A stretch of 64,000 bases of DNA from Phallusia mammillata (Eukaryota; Chordata; Ascidiacea; Phlebobranchia; Ascidiidae). The stretch is taken from NCBI GenBank assembly GCA_003260075.1, contig QLIY01000616.1, positions 7,044 through 71,043 of the forward strand, read 5' to 3'. Within the stretch, counting starts at the first letter, position 1. Each line of letters starts with the position of its first letter. Shown here piece by piece: positions 11,945 through 25,205 of this stretch. Position numbers and translations under genes: made by a program. The notes under the pieces are model-generated. The model ran no database searches. It was not told where the DNA came from and saw only the letters and a list, made by a program, of their open reading frames with translations.

Positions 11945-13757
11945 TGTTATTTAACATTTAGGTCAAGCCTGAAAAATCTTAAAGTTAATTTTTAAGATAA
12001 ATATTATTAATCTATATAAAGGCATCAAGTAAACAAATAATATGTAAGTTAGATGGCCAACCTGTCCAATATGACCTATGTCTTGTCACCAGCTGCACTA
12101 ATGAGGCTTCGTAAGTAAAAACAGTGTGCACTGTGTACAGCTTAATTATAATTGATCTTTTAAATTTTATACTGTTGGTTTAGATTTAGATTTCTGGATT
12201 TAGTCACACGAATAAATGATTGCGATTATCAAGAGAACTAAAATCTTGCAAAATAGTCCAACGCATTATCTGCGATTTTATGATGGGCGGCATCGTCTGC
12301 AGTGAACTAGGAACTAAAATTTTGCAAAATAGTCCGACGCATTATGTGCGATTTAATAATGCGCGGCATCGCGTGCAGTGAACTAGGATAGACCAATCAT
12401 TAACCTTGTCTCGTGCCCTATCAGTTTGCCACCGTCGCCAAATCTTCTTAGTTAAAAACGTTTGACCGAAAATCGTACATGCAGTGGTTCCGAATCGTTT
12501 TTTACAGGCTACGTGCGTACGTGCTTCATTAACAAGTTCCTGTACAGTCTGGAGCAATGGTTCTCAACCTTTTTTATGGGATCAGCCCTGAAACGTTCAT
12601 GCAGACCAGCGATCACGGCCTACTCATTTATAAATCATAGTACGCCTGGCCTATTCAAAGAGTAATGCCAATTTAGCCGGTCTTTCGACCATTCCCATAA
12701 GACAAGGCATAGGCTAAAAAAACCTAGCCTAGAAAAAATCTATTCTTTGGTGGAATTCAAACCCAAGACAGGATTCTTCCTGGGAACAAGGCGTTTTAGG
12801 GCTGTATGACATTATGCCAGATCCAGCAACCGGCTACTTATAGCTAATTAAATTTATTTAAAATTATAGAGAATCTTCGCAATTGTGATGTACTCAGCTC
12901 ACTCCCATAAGCGTCAGCTACGCAATAGAAAAAAGCAAGGAAGATATACTACATGCTTACGCAAAACGTTATCAAACAAATCGAACAGAACACTTTTTTG
13001 TTATATATATAAGTTTAAATATAGATAGGGTCTGAGGCAACAAATCGTGCAAAGGAACCATACGAGAGTCGGCTTTGAAGCACTTAACGCAAGAAAGGTC
13101 GCTTTGTGCAAAACACAAGTAAGAAACATAATATAGTTTAAGCAATTAATACATCCAACGCTGACAAAAACTTTTTTTTGGTCTCAAGTAGTAAATATAA
13201 ATGTAACTTTGCGTGACATAAGATGCGTTATATTACATTTGGAGATAAAGCACTTTGCTAAATCGAACCGAATAAAATTTTAAAAAAAATTACATGTACA
13301 GTATGATATTGGTTACCATACAGCACATCCAAAAAATGTCGCAGGCTGATTACCAATGCTATCGATGTTGAATATGTCTGAGATAAGCACACAAACATTT
13401 CAAAGTTACATGCCTAAAATACAAACAGCGTTCAACCAACATCACAGTCTGTTCATTATTTTTCGTCTTATAATATTGCGCACGGCAAAACAGATTTAAC
13501 TCGCCTTGAATGCTACCCTTAGCTGGTTATACATCGTTTTGCTTTGTGGACTTTTTAACGCAACAAGCAAAGGCTAAATTTGAGCTTGGATATATGAACG
13601 ACATTTCCATAGATAAGAATGACATATCCGTTAAAATATTTAACTCGACTTCCCAATGAACTCTGCGTCTTGTGACATTTATAAACTTTTTATGTCTAAA
13701 TACATGCTTATGGTTCTGCTGCTGTGTCAAAAACATACTAGCATTATAAACCAATCA
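11945..13757. other. Spacer between the two long receptor genes
   Basis: No supported gene. It holds a two-copy 76-bp tandem repeat (12236-12388) and a fragment with a hAT-like end (TGGTTCTCAACCTTTTTTA near 12558). A stretch near 12065-12140 is related, in reverse orientation, to sequence at 39880-39940 and also to 14835-14895. The receptor promoter for copy 1 should lie in the right-hand part of the first few hundred bases after 11944. Confidence 0.5.
12236..12388. repeat. Tandem repeat, 76-bp unit, two copies
   Basis: Two adjacent units begin at 12236 and 12312. Both start AACTAAAAT and end GTGAACTAGG, with several substitutions between them. There is no poly-C join, so this looks like a genuine small duplication. 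Confidence 0.75.
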
Positions 13758-16700
13758 CTACACAGAATGAGTGGCAAGACTTCCTTGCAGTTTCGTTGTG
13801 TTCGTTGAACATTTCGAAGCTTGTTGATTTGGTCCTGTTGATGTCTTTTGAACTGGTGGGTGTTTTTGAAAGCAAGACGGCACGCCTTCGACAAAAGCTG
13901 ACCGAAAATTCTTGTCCATAAATCCGTAAACAATCACGTTCACCAAACTAGAAGATATATTGACGTTACTGAAGCAACAATACTAAAAACAATATTAGGG
14001 CGAGTTGTGGGTTCTAATCTCAGCCCAGCCATTATTACTTTTCCCAAGACACTTGATATACAACAATGCACAGTTCAAGGCAACCATGCTTTGCTCCTCT
14101 AACCGTTCATAAAAATGAAAAAACAAGTAAGTGGATTATAACTTAACAATTTTCTTTCAAAAAATGTGTCGTTTAGTGGAAAGTGAAAAGAGCCTATAAT
14201 GTTTAATGACGACAACATCATGAAAAGATGCCATAATCATAAACTAAGTACATGGGCGGTTCTCATACGACTCCCAACATACACACTACAACCTACCTGT
14301 TTGACATGCTCAAGTAGACGCATACAATAAGTGGTGTAGAAATTGTCTCACACGTCAATGCACCAGTGTAGTTCAAGACCACCACGACCAAAAGAGGCAC
14401 TGCAATAGAAGTGATCAAATAAGCTACAGTTGATGTTTTGTGGGTTTTTTTAACCAGTCTTATGTCTTTGAACACTTTCAAACAAAGGCATAAAATACTA
14501 ACTTCTCAATGTAAATCCCATATTTACTCTAAGAACTTGTTGTTATGTGGTATTCTGGGACCATTTTTCAAAAAGCCTATAAAATTAGCAAAACTTCCAG
14601 CGATGTGATCATCCGCCCAGGTTGACAAATCTAGGCTTAAGGTTAAAGAAAACTACATAGCAACACGTTTACAGAGTAAAAATGGGATTTGAATATAGTT
14701 TCAAACAGTATAGACAGGCTACCGCACTCCGCAAACAGCATAAAAAGACTGCAGCTCAGTTTGTTAAGCCCCAGAGCATATTGTGGTGCCACAAATGTCC
14801 ATAAACCACAGTAAAATATAACTTTGTACCACCAATGTCTTGTCACCAGTTGCACTATAAAGACCTTACATGTCAAAACAGTGTACGGCTTCCCGCAGCA
14901 AGTTGATCAGTATATTGTGATTGATCCTTAAATAGCCGCAATTAAATAGCTTAGTTCGCGATTTGCATTAGAAACTCGCAAATACAAATCAATTGGTTGC
15001 CCTACACCAGGGGTGGGCAAAGGAGTTTATGCGGCCCGCCAAATGTTAGTAAATTTTAAAGACAAAGTTACCGAGCAACGCTGAATAGTATTATAAGCAC
15101 AGGCGTAGAGTTTTAAAAAATACCGAAGGTGCGACTTGCCGATACCTATACCATATGCAGAATCTGTACCAGTACCATACTTTGGAACTAAAAACACAGA
15201 TACGTTTTACATGTTTTAGCCTGTTGTTTCTGCCACGTTATTATACAAATCGTCACTTGACACAATTTCTTCGTTCGATAAAAGTAAAAGCTATTCACGT
15301 TTTCAATTACAGCCCACTTTGCACTGTTGACGCCAAAACTTTGGTCACTTTGGATCAAGTTTAGGTCGTTGCAGTACATTGCAAACGGACATTAAACACG
15401 GCAATAGAATCGTTACCACAGACCCGCTCGCTTTGTTTAATGTTGGCGCAAGGAATTTATTAACAAAAAAAAACGTGGTGTAGCCTATGTTGCAACAAAA
15501 GCCTGTTTGTTTTAAAACAATTACAATTGTAGCGTTTCAACCAATGTTTCTCCAAACAAAGTGACAACGAACGTATTTGCACATAGCTGAAAATATACTA
15601 TGTTAATATTTTGGGCTAAATCAGGGGTGCACAACCTGTGGTCGTACGGCCATATACGGCCGCGGAGACGAGTTTGTGCGGCCGTGACCTTGTATGAAAA
15701 AATATATATACTGACTGCCGTGACGTGACTAAAAGTGTTTTGCCAAATATTTCGATTTTCAAACTGCTAAAACGAGATTTCGTGAGACTGGCCATATGCG
15801 CAAGGCTTTTTATCCGCTTATTGTGTGCAACAATGCGAAAAGAACAGGCACTGCAATCGTCACAATATAGATTATGACGTCTTAAACAGTTATCTCCGTT
15901 CAGCTAAACTTATACACCTGAGAATTTTAGGCGGCTTTAAATGATATATATATATATATGATATAAATCTAATTTTTTACACCAGTTATTTTTAAAAACA
16001 AGTAAGAGGCCGTTGGTGAAATACAATGCGGCCCCATAAAATTATGAACTTTTGAATGTGGCCCTTGCACTGAAAAGTTTGCCCATCCCTGCCCTATACC
16101 TACCCAGAGTTATTGTAAAACCAATCTGCATGATGGCCAGCATTTTGTACACAGCTGTTTCCCGTTTTTCTATTTTATGTGCTTCCTGTCGCTGAGAAAG
16201 ATCACGGGATCCCTTCTTATACGAACGCAGGATGGCACCAGAAGCAACGGTTAAAGCAGTCTAAAGTCAACAGTAAAAATTCTAGTAAAATGTAAATATA
16301 CGTAAGGCCACAGACCATTATATATTGTTAATATGCATTGCTAAAAAGTTAATAATGACGCAATTATCATTAAGTTTCAAATACGTTTCCAATTTTCTTC
16401 ATTTGCAAAAAAATAGCTCAAAACGCATTTGAGAATACGACCTACCATAATCACGTAAGGAACAATAAATAGAAATGTAAAAATCAGCGCAAGTGGCCCC
16501 AGGTCTTGACTTAATGTGATTTCTTTCATGGTAATATTAAACAGAAATATTGGGTGGGAGTATGTGTAGGTGTAGACGGAAGGGAAAAAAGCTAAAAAAA
16601 GAAGATAATAGTTACAAAAAACGTCAATAAACCTTCATTTACGACACAAAATTAACTTACTTGGAACCACTGACATCAAAACAGCCATTCCCCAAACAGT

Positions 16701-18178
16701 GATCAACCCCACGTATACATTTCTGTTCCGTTGGCTCCGATATCGCATTGGCCACTTGATAGCGCAAAAGCGCTGCTGGCCAAGAAATATCAAATGGTAC
16801 AGGGAAGCAGTAAAACCGAAAACGTGAAAAATTCCGCCTGCAATCGATTGTGGTGAACCCCGTAACTGTAACTGATGTCGATCAAGTTCGTTTGCTGTTG
16901 AATTCAACGTCCAGCTAAAGTTGTAGATGGCGATTCCAAAAATCTGAATTCCTGCAAGCAAAATGTGATTTTGAATCCCCTACACGAGAGAAAAAACTTA
17001 GTTGAATACGAACTTAATGTAATATTAATTTGCATGTGTTTTTATTTTAAAACGAATTGATTTAATCAAAGTTAGTCGCTGATCTGTTAAATTAAGTTAA
17101 GCACGTTTGAAGACAAGTTTGTATCCGTCCTTTTAGTATTTAGGCACTGAGATCTAATTTATGTTTTTGTAAAGCAATATTTTATTTTTATTTTGTTTTT
17201 ATTTTTCATTTAGAATTAACAAGTATAAAAAACCTGACTCTTTAGGTTTACATGCCTAAACTTTGACTACATTTGATCATGATGCGAATCTCTTAATGTC
17301 ACAAGGTAAAGTTTAAAGGTCATTCGTTTCATATCATCACAATCGACGTTACCTGTCAACATGTCAGCAACTGCTAACGACGCTTTAATCTTGCTGTACG
17401 TCCCAGAAAATCCGCTCTTCTTTGTCATGTTACACCAGATAACAAATCCATTGCCCATCACGATGAGTAGACCCAGCAAAACTATTAGAGCCACAAAAAT
17501 GGACGCCCCGGCCATGTTACATTGCTGGCAGTCTTTCAATGCAATGTTGGCACAATCATATAAAGCGTTCGATGAACAAAAGCTTGGAAAACCGCAAAGC
17601 TGTGAAGTAGGGGTGCTTGGTGTAATCGCCTTCATCACGCTGGTTGTGGTTAAGTTGGAATGCAGAAAAACTGACAATGGCGAGGACTCCAGCACACTCG
17701 TGGAGGTATAATTATCTGTTATTTGTGTGTAATTGCGGTTAGGTAGCCAGGAATCGTCTAGTTCCTCAGGTCGGCCACTGTTGAACGTGCTTAAATTGGA
17801 TGGCAATAAAGTTTCATTGGACTGATTCAAGTAATTTCCATTTTGTAAATCCAATGCACTTTCTGTCGCAATGTTCAATCTTGAACTATTTTCAGGGACG
17901 GTTGTAGTTTCGTTGACTGGAAATACACGCTGGACAAATTCAATTGGTATTGGTGGAGCTACAAGTTCGGGTTTCAGAGGTACGAAATAGACAGGTGTTT
18001 CGAAACGATCAATGACCATTGAGTTGAATATGGTAGGGCGAAACGTTGCTGCGGCAGTCATAGTAAAGACTTCATTAAAGAATTCAGGTTCGGGTGATAC
18101 GAAGGGCTGCGGACTGACGACTCTATCTATAAGAAAAGGTTCTGCAACCCTAGGCCGTTCTGGACTTTCGCCGCTCAT
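13758..18178 (-). CDS. Rhodopsin-like 7TM receptor with long N terminus, copy 2
   Basis: Exons on the minus strand: 18178-17353, 16951-16661, 16591-16446, 16260-16104, 14399-14297 and 13947-13758, totalling 1713 nt (570 aa) with consistent phases. I chose the start MSGESPER because copy 1 begins the same way; an in-frame ATG eight codons upstream (18202) is possible. The roughly 220-residue ectodomain is rich in Asn, Ser, Thr and Pro with many N-X-S/T sites and ends in CX5CX7CX7CX2C. TM1 has GNGFVIW, TM2 LAVADML, the TM3 end GQQRFCAIKWP, and TM7 SNSLVNVIVYGF. The short C tail is Ser/Thr-rich. It is presumably a plasma-membrane G-protein-coupled receptor of unknown ligand. A hAT element fills much of intron 4 and ends 12 bp from the exon 4 boundary. 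Confidence 0.88.
15008..16091. mobile_element. hAT-type element in receptor intron 4
   Basis: It starts CAGGGGTGGGCAAA and ends TTTGCCCATCCCTG. The flanking 8-mers are CCCTACAC (15000-15007) and CCCTATAC (16092-16099), matching at 7 of 8. Length is 1084 bp, with no transposase frame. A second hAT-like terminus, CAGGGGTGCACAACCTG, lies inside at about 15623, so it may be composite or nested. An AT dinucleotide run sits near 15943-15962. Confidence 0.8.
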
Positions 18179-19701
18179 TGCTCTATTTAGGGCTTGTGGC
18201 ACGTGGGTATACGTAAGTGAAATTATGATGTTTATACCTAAGAGGCAAAAACCTGTAATTCAAAAGTGTATTTTATTTTATCGATAAAAATGCTGTTACG
18301 CACACAGTTTAGAGAACCTATAGCTTGATTGATAAACAAATAAGCCAGTAAGTATAGGCACATCTTTTTGACGTTTTGAACAATTTTACATGATAAGATA
18401 AAGCTCATCTCCGGTATAGATGAAATCATTAAAAATGGGTCTAGGAGTTTTAAAACGTCAATATGTTCCTTACTTACAAGTGTGATGAGACTGCATACTG
18501 GCTAGCTTGTTTATTCTTAATCAAGACTGTTTTTATGCTTAGACTTTTTTAAGTTATGAATGAATCTTTCTCGAACCATCCAATTTAAAAAAAATCATTT
18601 GTCTTGTATTGTGTAATCATTAAATTTAAATTTTATTTGCATGCAAAATTATACTGTCAAGCAACTGGTAATTTCATCGAGAATCTCTAAATCATCCTTT
18701 CCCCCTTTGGTTATTTTGTCACTCAATTTTCAAAAACAAACAATTGAACTCCATTATAACCGATATCTGCTCTTTAAAACCCATTTAACAATGGGTTATT
18801 AACAATGCATCGCTCATCTCTCCATGATGATAATACAACACCACAGTCGATGTACACAAAATCCAAATCCTGTAAAGCAGCAAGTTCAACATTGCTTACG
18901 TTCATTTCTCAACAGATGTAATAAAGGGTCACCGATCCTATTTAAGCAGATGAATTGAGCACCAATGGCCCCAGGCACGAAAAATATCGTACAGCGTAAT
19001 TTTGTGACGTATTTATGCTACATCACGGTCTTTGCGCGTGACGTGGCTGCGCAAGGCGATCGTTACAAGCGTGATGAGACTATCTCGTGTCTTTTCAAAT
19101 TTAACCACTTTATTGAAACCGATTTGGCGAAGGAAATTCAACACAGCATGCACATTAGGACTTGTAATACCATGCCTGGCAGCAAAGAAACGATATTTTC
19201 TTTTTATTTATTTTTAAATGTAAATATATTTTTCCGGATGTTTTCAATGGAAATTAAAAAGTGCATTGACTGTGTGGATGTGGTACATTTTGAATATGTT
19301 TTATGCAAATAAAGCACAAATTAGCAGAAACATTTGCTTGAATGTATTTTACACTAAAATTACTTTTTAGTTGTTTTAAGTGCAAAGCCAATAATTGTAA
19401 AAAAGCAACTAATACCCACAAGCCAAAACAAAAAAGTTGAAAGTTATAGTTTTTACACTGATTTTAAAGATTTCTTTGTTGACGTTGTAACTTTTGCTGC
19501 AACTTTTCATCAAAAAGTGAAGTGATTGGGTTTCGCAAGAAGCTGAAGCAGAAATATACGCAGAACAATAAAATTGCGGGATTTTTTGCTTTGGTGCAAA
19601 TAACGTGTCAATGGGTTTCCCTTGTAACTTAGCGTGCAACGGAAACATTAAAAGTGACGCATGCTGAAGCATACACAGAAAATGCACAGATTTTTTTCTC
19701 G
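18179..19701. other. Spacer upstream of long receptor copy 2
   Basis: No gene is supported with confidence. A 115-codon plus-strand frame (18965-19312) overlaps an AATAAA at its stop codon, but it has no recognisable domain or splice context. The copy 2 promoter should lie just right of 18178, and the 3' end of the 19702-21638 gene at the right edge. Confidence 0.45.
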
Positions 19702-21638
19702 CTATTGGGTCACAACAGTGATGCTAATCTGCTTGTTGACAACGTGCTTGATTCCACTTGTGAAGGGATGTAGCATCTCTGTCCAGTTGTTGAAACAAAC
19801 CAGTGTACAAACGAAGTTGATTAATGAGTCGAAGTCCCACATAGCGTTTGTTACCTACCAACAACATAACTTTAAATTAACGATATACATACCTCACCTA
19901 AGTATTGGGCATCATCAGTTTTCTAATTAAATCAAATCTTTATAAACTTGTCAGTAAAAGGTTTTGTGAAACGTCAAGTTTAAATGAAATATATATATTC
20001 CTGTCCGTTTCTTTTCAAACAATTTCAATTTTTTTACCAGCATGGTGGTATGACGTCGCATCGTTGTGGTGATGACGACACAAATGACGTCGGTCAGCGC
20101 ACACACCGCGGCCGAAATGAGACAAGTTCGAACCAGCGCGCGAAGTCGCTCAAGACCGCTCCAAGTAGTTTTGTTGCTTACACCAACTCCGTCACGTGAT
20201 AGACTTTGATGCTGACGTAGGATATAAAAGAAAAGACCCAGCATACATCCTACAAATATAAATATCTCGTACAAAGTATATTTTCTTTTCTATGTGTATT
20301 AAGATGAGCATGCACCAACTCAGTTTCAAACCCAAAAATGTTTAATCAAACCCCTGACATTCATAACCCGCGACAGAAGTTCTACGAAAAATGTTATTGC
20401 AAAAAAATGTAAAACTAAATTAGGAAATTTCGTCAAAGGTAGAGGTCTGGGGTGTTCGTAAAGGTGGAGAGCAGGTAACCTAGTGTAAGTGGGGTTTCAA
20501 ATCTGGGATCGACTATACTGTTGTTCTGGAAATAGTTAAGGCAGCAGCATACCTCATGTCAGTTTCACATTTATTCCTTATGTACCTTGAACCGCGAAGG
20601 CCACGGTATATGAAGCAGCAATCAGATAAGTGACAGAGTGTGTGTTGCTGTAGAGGCAAAATCCTCTTTCGACGTTTACGTCAATTTGCTGAGAGGTAAA
20701 GTAAGTCGCTACCATCGCCACAACTTCCAACAAGAAGATAATGATCAGCAACGAATAACTAAATCTGAAAATAGACGTGGTTAATTAGTGCTTAAAATGT
20801 CAAAAAGCAATTCTTGTACCTGAGCACAGATTTCTTAGCAAAACGCTTGACCTGCCTGTTGCGATACAGTGTGTATTGTCGCATCCACAAAAACACGTAG
20901 AGAACTCCACAGCCTACACGATAAAACACAGTTAACAGATAAGTTACAACTTTGTAGCGTGAAGGTTTCTGACTTTCTTTGTTCGTTTTCGTTTTATTTA
21001 TAAGTGATATAATAAGTCCACGGTCACATAAAATCGGTGGCGTATAAGTCATTGCACTTGAATTTCACAAGTCTCTGTGTTGTGCTTATAGTAAAGATGG
21101 AATTAACGGTTTTGCAATCTGCAACTGTTTTTAACCACGTTGGCCAGAATTCTATTGTTCAAGTGAGTGAGAACAAAAAGAAACATCTCACTGAAAGTAT
21201 GAAGAACTTGGTGAACAGTGTCAGCAAAATGGCAACGTTGCGTGGTTCTGGCAGCTACAAAAAACACAATTCCAACAACCGATTTGGCAATAACCGTTAA
21301 GCCGAAACCGATAAAAAGCAGAATAAGAATCGTGCCATAAACACTTCTTTGCTCAGTAGCAGTTGAGCGTCTGCAAAAAATGAATAAATATCAACGCTAG
21401 AACAAAAAAATGAATAAACGTCAAAGCTTGTATAAAAAAAATGGATAAATGTCAACGCTGGAACAAAAGTTTAAATAATTTGCTTTTCTTACCTTATGAG
21501 CAAAATCGCAATCGAAACAAAAATATATGTACATGCAAAGAGCACAAATATTTCCAAAATAAATGCGGATAGTTCAACGGAATGGAAAACGTTTTCACTA
21601 AAGCTATCGCTTATATTCCACATTTCAGTCACATTCAT
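19702..21638 (-). CDS. Orphan seven-transmembrane protein, copy 1
   Basis: Exons on the minus strand: 21638-21493, 21370-21192, 20913-20820, 20764-20586, 20249-20038 and 19854-19702, totalling 963 nt (320 aa) with matching phases. The start MNVTEMWN carries an N-glycosylation site and is mirrored in the paralogue. Seven hydrophobic segments are visible: one in exon 1, one in exon 2, one spanning exons 2-3 (ending FLWMRQYTLYRNR), one early in exon 4, one across exons 4-5, one in exon 5 (RTCLISAAVCALTDVICVV) and one in exon 6 (DSLINFVCTLVCFNNW). It lacks a GN motif in TM1, DRY and NPxxY, so it is not a standard class A receptor. I do not recognise the family. A chemoreceptor-like or other plasma-membrane role is possible but unproven. 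Confidence 0.85.
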
Positions 21639-22477
21639 TATGCCTGTATGGCTTTACTTTGTTAAACCTTTTCTTTGAAAAATCCCTGCATTGAAAACAT
21701 TATTTTTTAAAAACAATTAATTTGCAATAAAAAAAATTGATTAATAAGTTAAATGTCAGTTAAGTTGCTTTTTATGTAAACGCAACTTCTCAGCGTCGCA
21801 AATAATCGCTCAATGACTTGAAATCTAAATTGTGGCTTTCGAATCAATTCAGCTGACAGAAGTGCTGAAATGTTTTGTCTGCAACCTGATGCATACAATG
21901 TGTTGCCTGGTCCTCGTATTTTAATCTTCATTTAATTGCTCTTGACAAGGTAGCGCCATACGTTGGAGACCACTTTAAAAGCTGACAGAGTTATGCTGAC
22001 AAAGCGCTTGTGACTATTGATCATCAATAATTTATTATTCCTAATCTATACGTACAATCCAACTGCACGGTTTGTTTCTTTTCTGAAATAAAGATCGTTT
22101 TTACGCTTGGAGTGTTACAGTAAATTATGTCCATTATACTTCGTGTTAACACAGCAACAAAAGTCATTTAGTAACTATTCTTTGGAGTTGTATTATTTAA
22201 TGCTTTGTTTTTATTGGTTTGTTTTGGTTTATGACTGCATATTTACAAAACTTACCAAGCCCACAGGTTCTTGTTATTCTCTGTAACTTTACAACAACGG
22301 AAAAGACATGTCGGTATATTTCAATATAATATGATATTTGATCTTTTTGTGAATCTTAAAATTTTGGTAAAAAAATCATTTTTTAAAAGTGACTAAAAAG
22401 ATTGACATCCAATTTTGTGCATCCGAGAGTATCGTAATAAAGGCGGCGAAAAATAAAATATTTGTAATAATCAGCCA
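21639..22477. other. Spacer between the two orphan 7TM genes
   Basis: AT-rich, with no open frame of note. It must contain the promoter of copy 1 and the 3' end of copy 2. I see no repeat boundaries. Confidence 0.5.
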
Positions 22478-24480
22478 CTATGTTACAACGTAAACATCAG
22501 ATCGCCGTATTCTTGAAGAGTCTTTAGAACTCGTGAAAGGGTGAAGCATTTCTTTCCAGTTGTTAAAACAAACCAGGGCACAAATGAAGTTGATTAAAGA
22601 ATCGAAGTCCCATATAGCATTCGTCACCTGCAACAGTATACATAATGATTGTATTTGCAAAATGATGTTGTTAAATAAGAATAGTTACCAGCATGCTCAC
22701 GCGATATCGTAGGACAGTGGTAATCGCCACGCAGATAATGTCAGTTGCTACACTAACTGTTGATGAAACAAAACAAGTTTGTACAACCACACGGAGACGC
22801 TCGAGTGCGGTTGAGTTTGATCTGCCTCTGGTTCGAATTACCTCATTTGCCATGCTTTCATGCCGACGAAGCATAAATACGAACAGCGCAAGTACGCAAC
22901 CTGTAAAGAGAAACTGATAAGAATCGGCACGAATCATAAAGTTTATTTCGTTTGGTGGAAGAAAATAAGGTGTTTTACACTAACTTTCAAAAAAGGCAAA
23001 CGTGCCAGTTATCCAAAGGCGCCAATAGCCTACCTATCGTTTGTAACAAAAACTTTAACGGTCTGTTAAACTCTCACCTTGCGCTAATATTGCAATTGCA
23101 TGAAATCCGGCTGCCAGAAGATCTACGGAATGGGTCTGGTCAATGTACAAACATTTCTGGCCAACAGCTATTACGTCGACAGGCAGTGAAGTAAAATAAA
23201 CTCCAAATAGTGCCATTGCCACCAGAATGAGCATGACACCGAGCAGCGCGAAGCTGAATCTTAACAAAACGTTTGGTGAATTAAAAAAAATATTTGAAAT
23301 ACTATTTGCAATTTGATAGTGTGTTTAAAGGTGCATTTTTTCCTGTGTAGTTATTTAAGTTTGTGGACTGTTATTTGGTCGTGAACTGTAAATGCAACAG
23401 TAAACATGTAAATAACAGCTTTCATCGTGGTGGCTCAGAAGATCAAGTCAAATATTTTTTAAACCGGGTAGAATTACACGGTAAGATACTTGGAGATTTT
23501 ACCTGTGCACACATTTCGTCGCTAATCGTTTGAGAAACCGGTTTCTGTACAAAGTGTACTGACGCATCCACAGAAAAACAAACAGAAACCCGCCTCCTGG
23601 AAAACATAATATATAACACAAACACAATGCAAATCAACCTGTAGTTTGGGTAAACGTATAGCCGGTGAAATTTCTCTTTGATGCTAATGTTAAATTTGTT
23701 TTTTTTTTCAGGCCAATAGTCCAAATAAAGACCTCATAAGTTTATTGCTGCTGTCGTTATTAGTAGGCCTACATTAATTTCAATAAAGTTGCTTTTTATA
23801 AGTCAGTCTATTGAAATGAGACCAAGGCTTTTTGTATTTGTCCTATTCCATAAAACTTGTTGTTTTTTGTGTAAATGTTTTGTGATGTATTGCTGTAAAT
23901 TTATACGATAAAAGGTAAGAAAATAAAATTTTAGGGTACATACCTATTGTGTGTATAGCTTGATGAACCGTATCAACAGCAAGGCATCCAGTCGTATCAC
24001 GGTGTGTCACGTAAAATACGACACCCATAACAGATTTGGCAAAAACGGTCGTCCCAAAACTAATAAAGAATAGCATGAGTATCAAATGAAAATTGCAGGT
24101 CTGACGATGGCCCGATTTTCGGCGTTTTCTACAAAACGAAGGGATATATATACTGTTTATTGTTTCGTCTCGATTTCTTATCTACACATTAATCAAAACC
24201 ACCACAAATTGCAATACATTGCTTATCAGTCAAATAGATAAGTGTAACAGTACTTTTTTTTTTAACTAAGCAACTAAAATTTATCCCATATTGTTTGACA
24301 ACTCAGTTTAACTATATGCAGTAACGTGTGAAACAAACCCTACCGTAATAACATGATTGCCAAGTTCACGAGAACGTAGCAACAAACGATTACTGAGATA
24401 AGTTCCATTAGAAAACCGATTACTTCGGGTGAACGGAAAACATTCTCGTTGTCAGTTTTGTTGCCAGTTGTATTATTCAT
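22478..24480 (-). CDS. Orphan seven-transmembrane protein, copy 2
   Basis: Exons on the minus strand: 24480-24344, 24128-23944, 23596-23503, 23259-23078, 22900-22689 and 22627-22478, totalling 960 nt (319 aa) with consistent phases. Exons 3 and 5 are exactly as long as in copy 1 (94 and 212 nt). The start MNNTTGNK has N-glycosylation sites. An in-frame ATG lies further upstream, but a CTGCAG just before the chosen start may be a 5' UTR acceptor. Shared motifs with copy 1 are FLWMRQYTLYRNR, a Cys plus THSV in the loop after TM4, LERLR before TM6, TDIICVAITT, and DFDSLINFICALVCFNNW followed by MLHPF. No class A signature motifs are present. The two genes are tandem duplicates in one orientation. 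Confidence 0.85.
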
Positions 24481-24771
24481 ATCTACATTATTTAATTTGA
24501 CCTGCAGATTCCATGGAATCAGAAACAAAAAAATCTTTGATTATAGCATATGAACACATAACATGTGGAACTTTAAAGTAGACCTATGCCATTTATGTGC
24601 GCTCTTGCCGTTTAAAAATTTGTTTGAAAGTCGTGTCTAGACGTTGACGCTTATAAACACATTTTTTTCGGTTTCGACTTTAAACAAGTTGTTTGTCCGA
24701 GGTCAACGTACTCGGCCACTTTATATCTGCCAACCAAAATTCAACGAGCGTAAATTATTGATACTTTAGAC

Positions 24772-25035
24772 CAGTGGTCGGCAACCAAGTTCTGATAGCA
24801 GTTTCCAGCTTCCCATTAGCCTGCCGCAAACTTGAGTACCGGCCTCTCTATTTTTGATGCAAACAAACTTCTTGCTATCTTAAATGAGGTACCTGCAGCT
24901 AACAAGGCCCCTTAAAAAACTTTTGCGTATAACTGAAAAACCATTTAACAATTTCAGGCCAAATTCGGCATGATTGTTGTCCCCCCCCCCAGTTTCATAA
25001 ACGGTCCGCAGTGCAAAAAAGGTTGCCGACCCCTG
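24772..25035. mobile_element. Small hAT-type element
   Basis: The termini are CAGTGGTCGGCAACC and GGTTGCCGACCCCTG. The flanking duplication CTTTAGAC is exact at 24764-24771 and 25036-25043. A 10-C run (24981-24990) lies inside and may hide missing sequence. Confidence 0.85.
24981..24990. other. 10-C run
   Basis: Exactly ten C inside a small hAT element. No direct duplication is obvious on either side, unlike most other runs. Confidence 0.6.
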
Positions 25036-25103
25036 CTTTAGACCCAAGCAACCTAGTTCGTGATGGAAATCATGTCGTGGTTTGGGTATCTTGGTGTGAT
25101 TAT

Positions 25104-25113
25104 CCCCCCCCCC
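25104..25113. other. 10-C run
   Basis: Exactly ten C about 70 bp after the small hAT element. No clear flanking duplication is visible. Confidence 0.6.
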
Positions 25114-25205
25114 ATCCATTAGATTTTGAGGACGTTTGCATGTTTTGTTTTTGTAGGATAATAGTTTAAAAAAAATGAAAACTTGGGCCTTAATACAAAC
25201 CTGTG

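Noticed and set aside
14643-14876. Minus-strand 77-codon hydrophobic frame inside the long receptor copy 2
   Set aside because: It lies within intron 4 and has no counterpart in copy 1; the exons on both sides join in phase without it.
18965-19312. Plus-strand frame of 115 codons ending in an AATAAA
   Set aside because: Composition is unremarkable, there is no domain, and overlap of stop codon and polyadenylation signal is a poor gene model.
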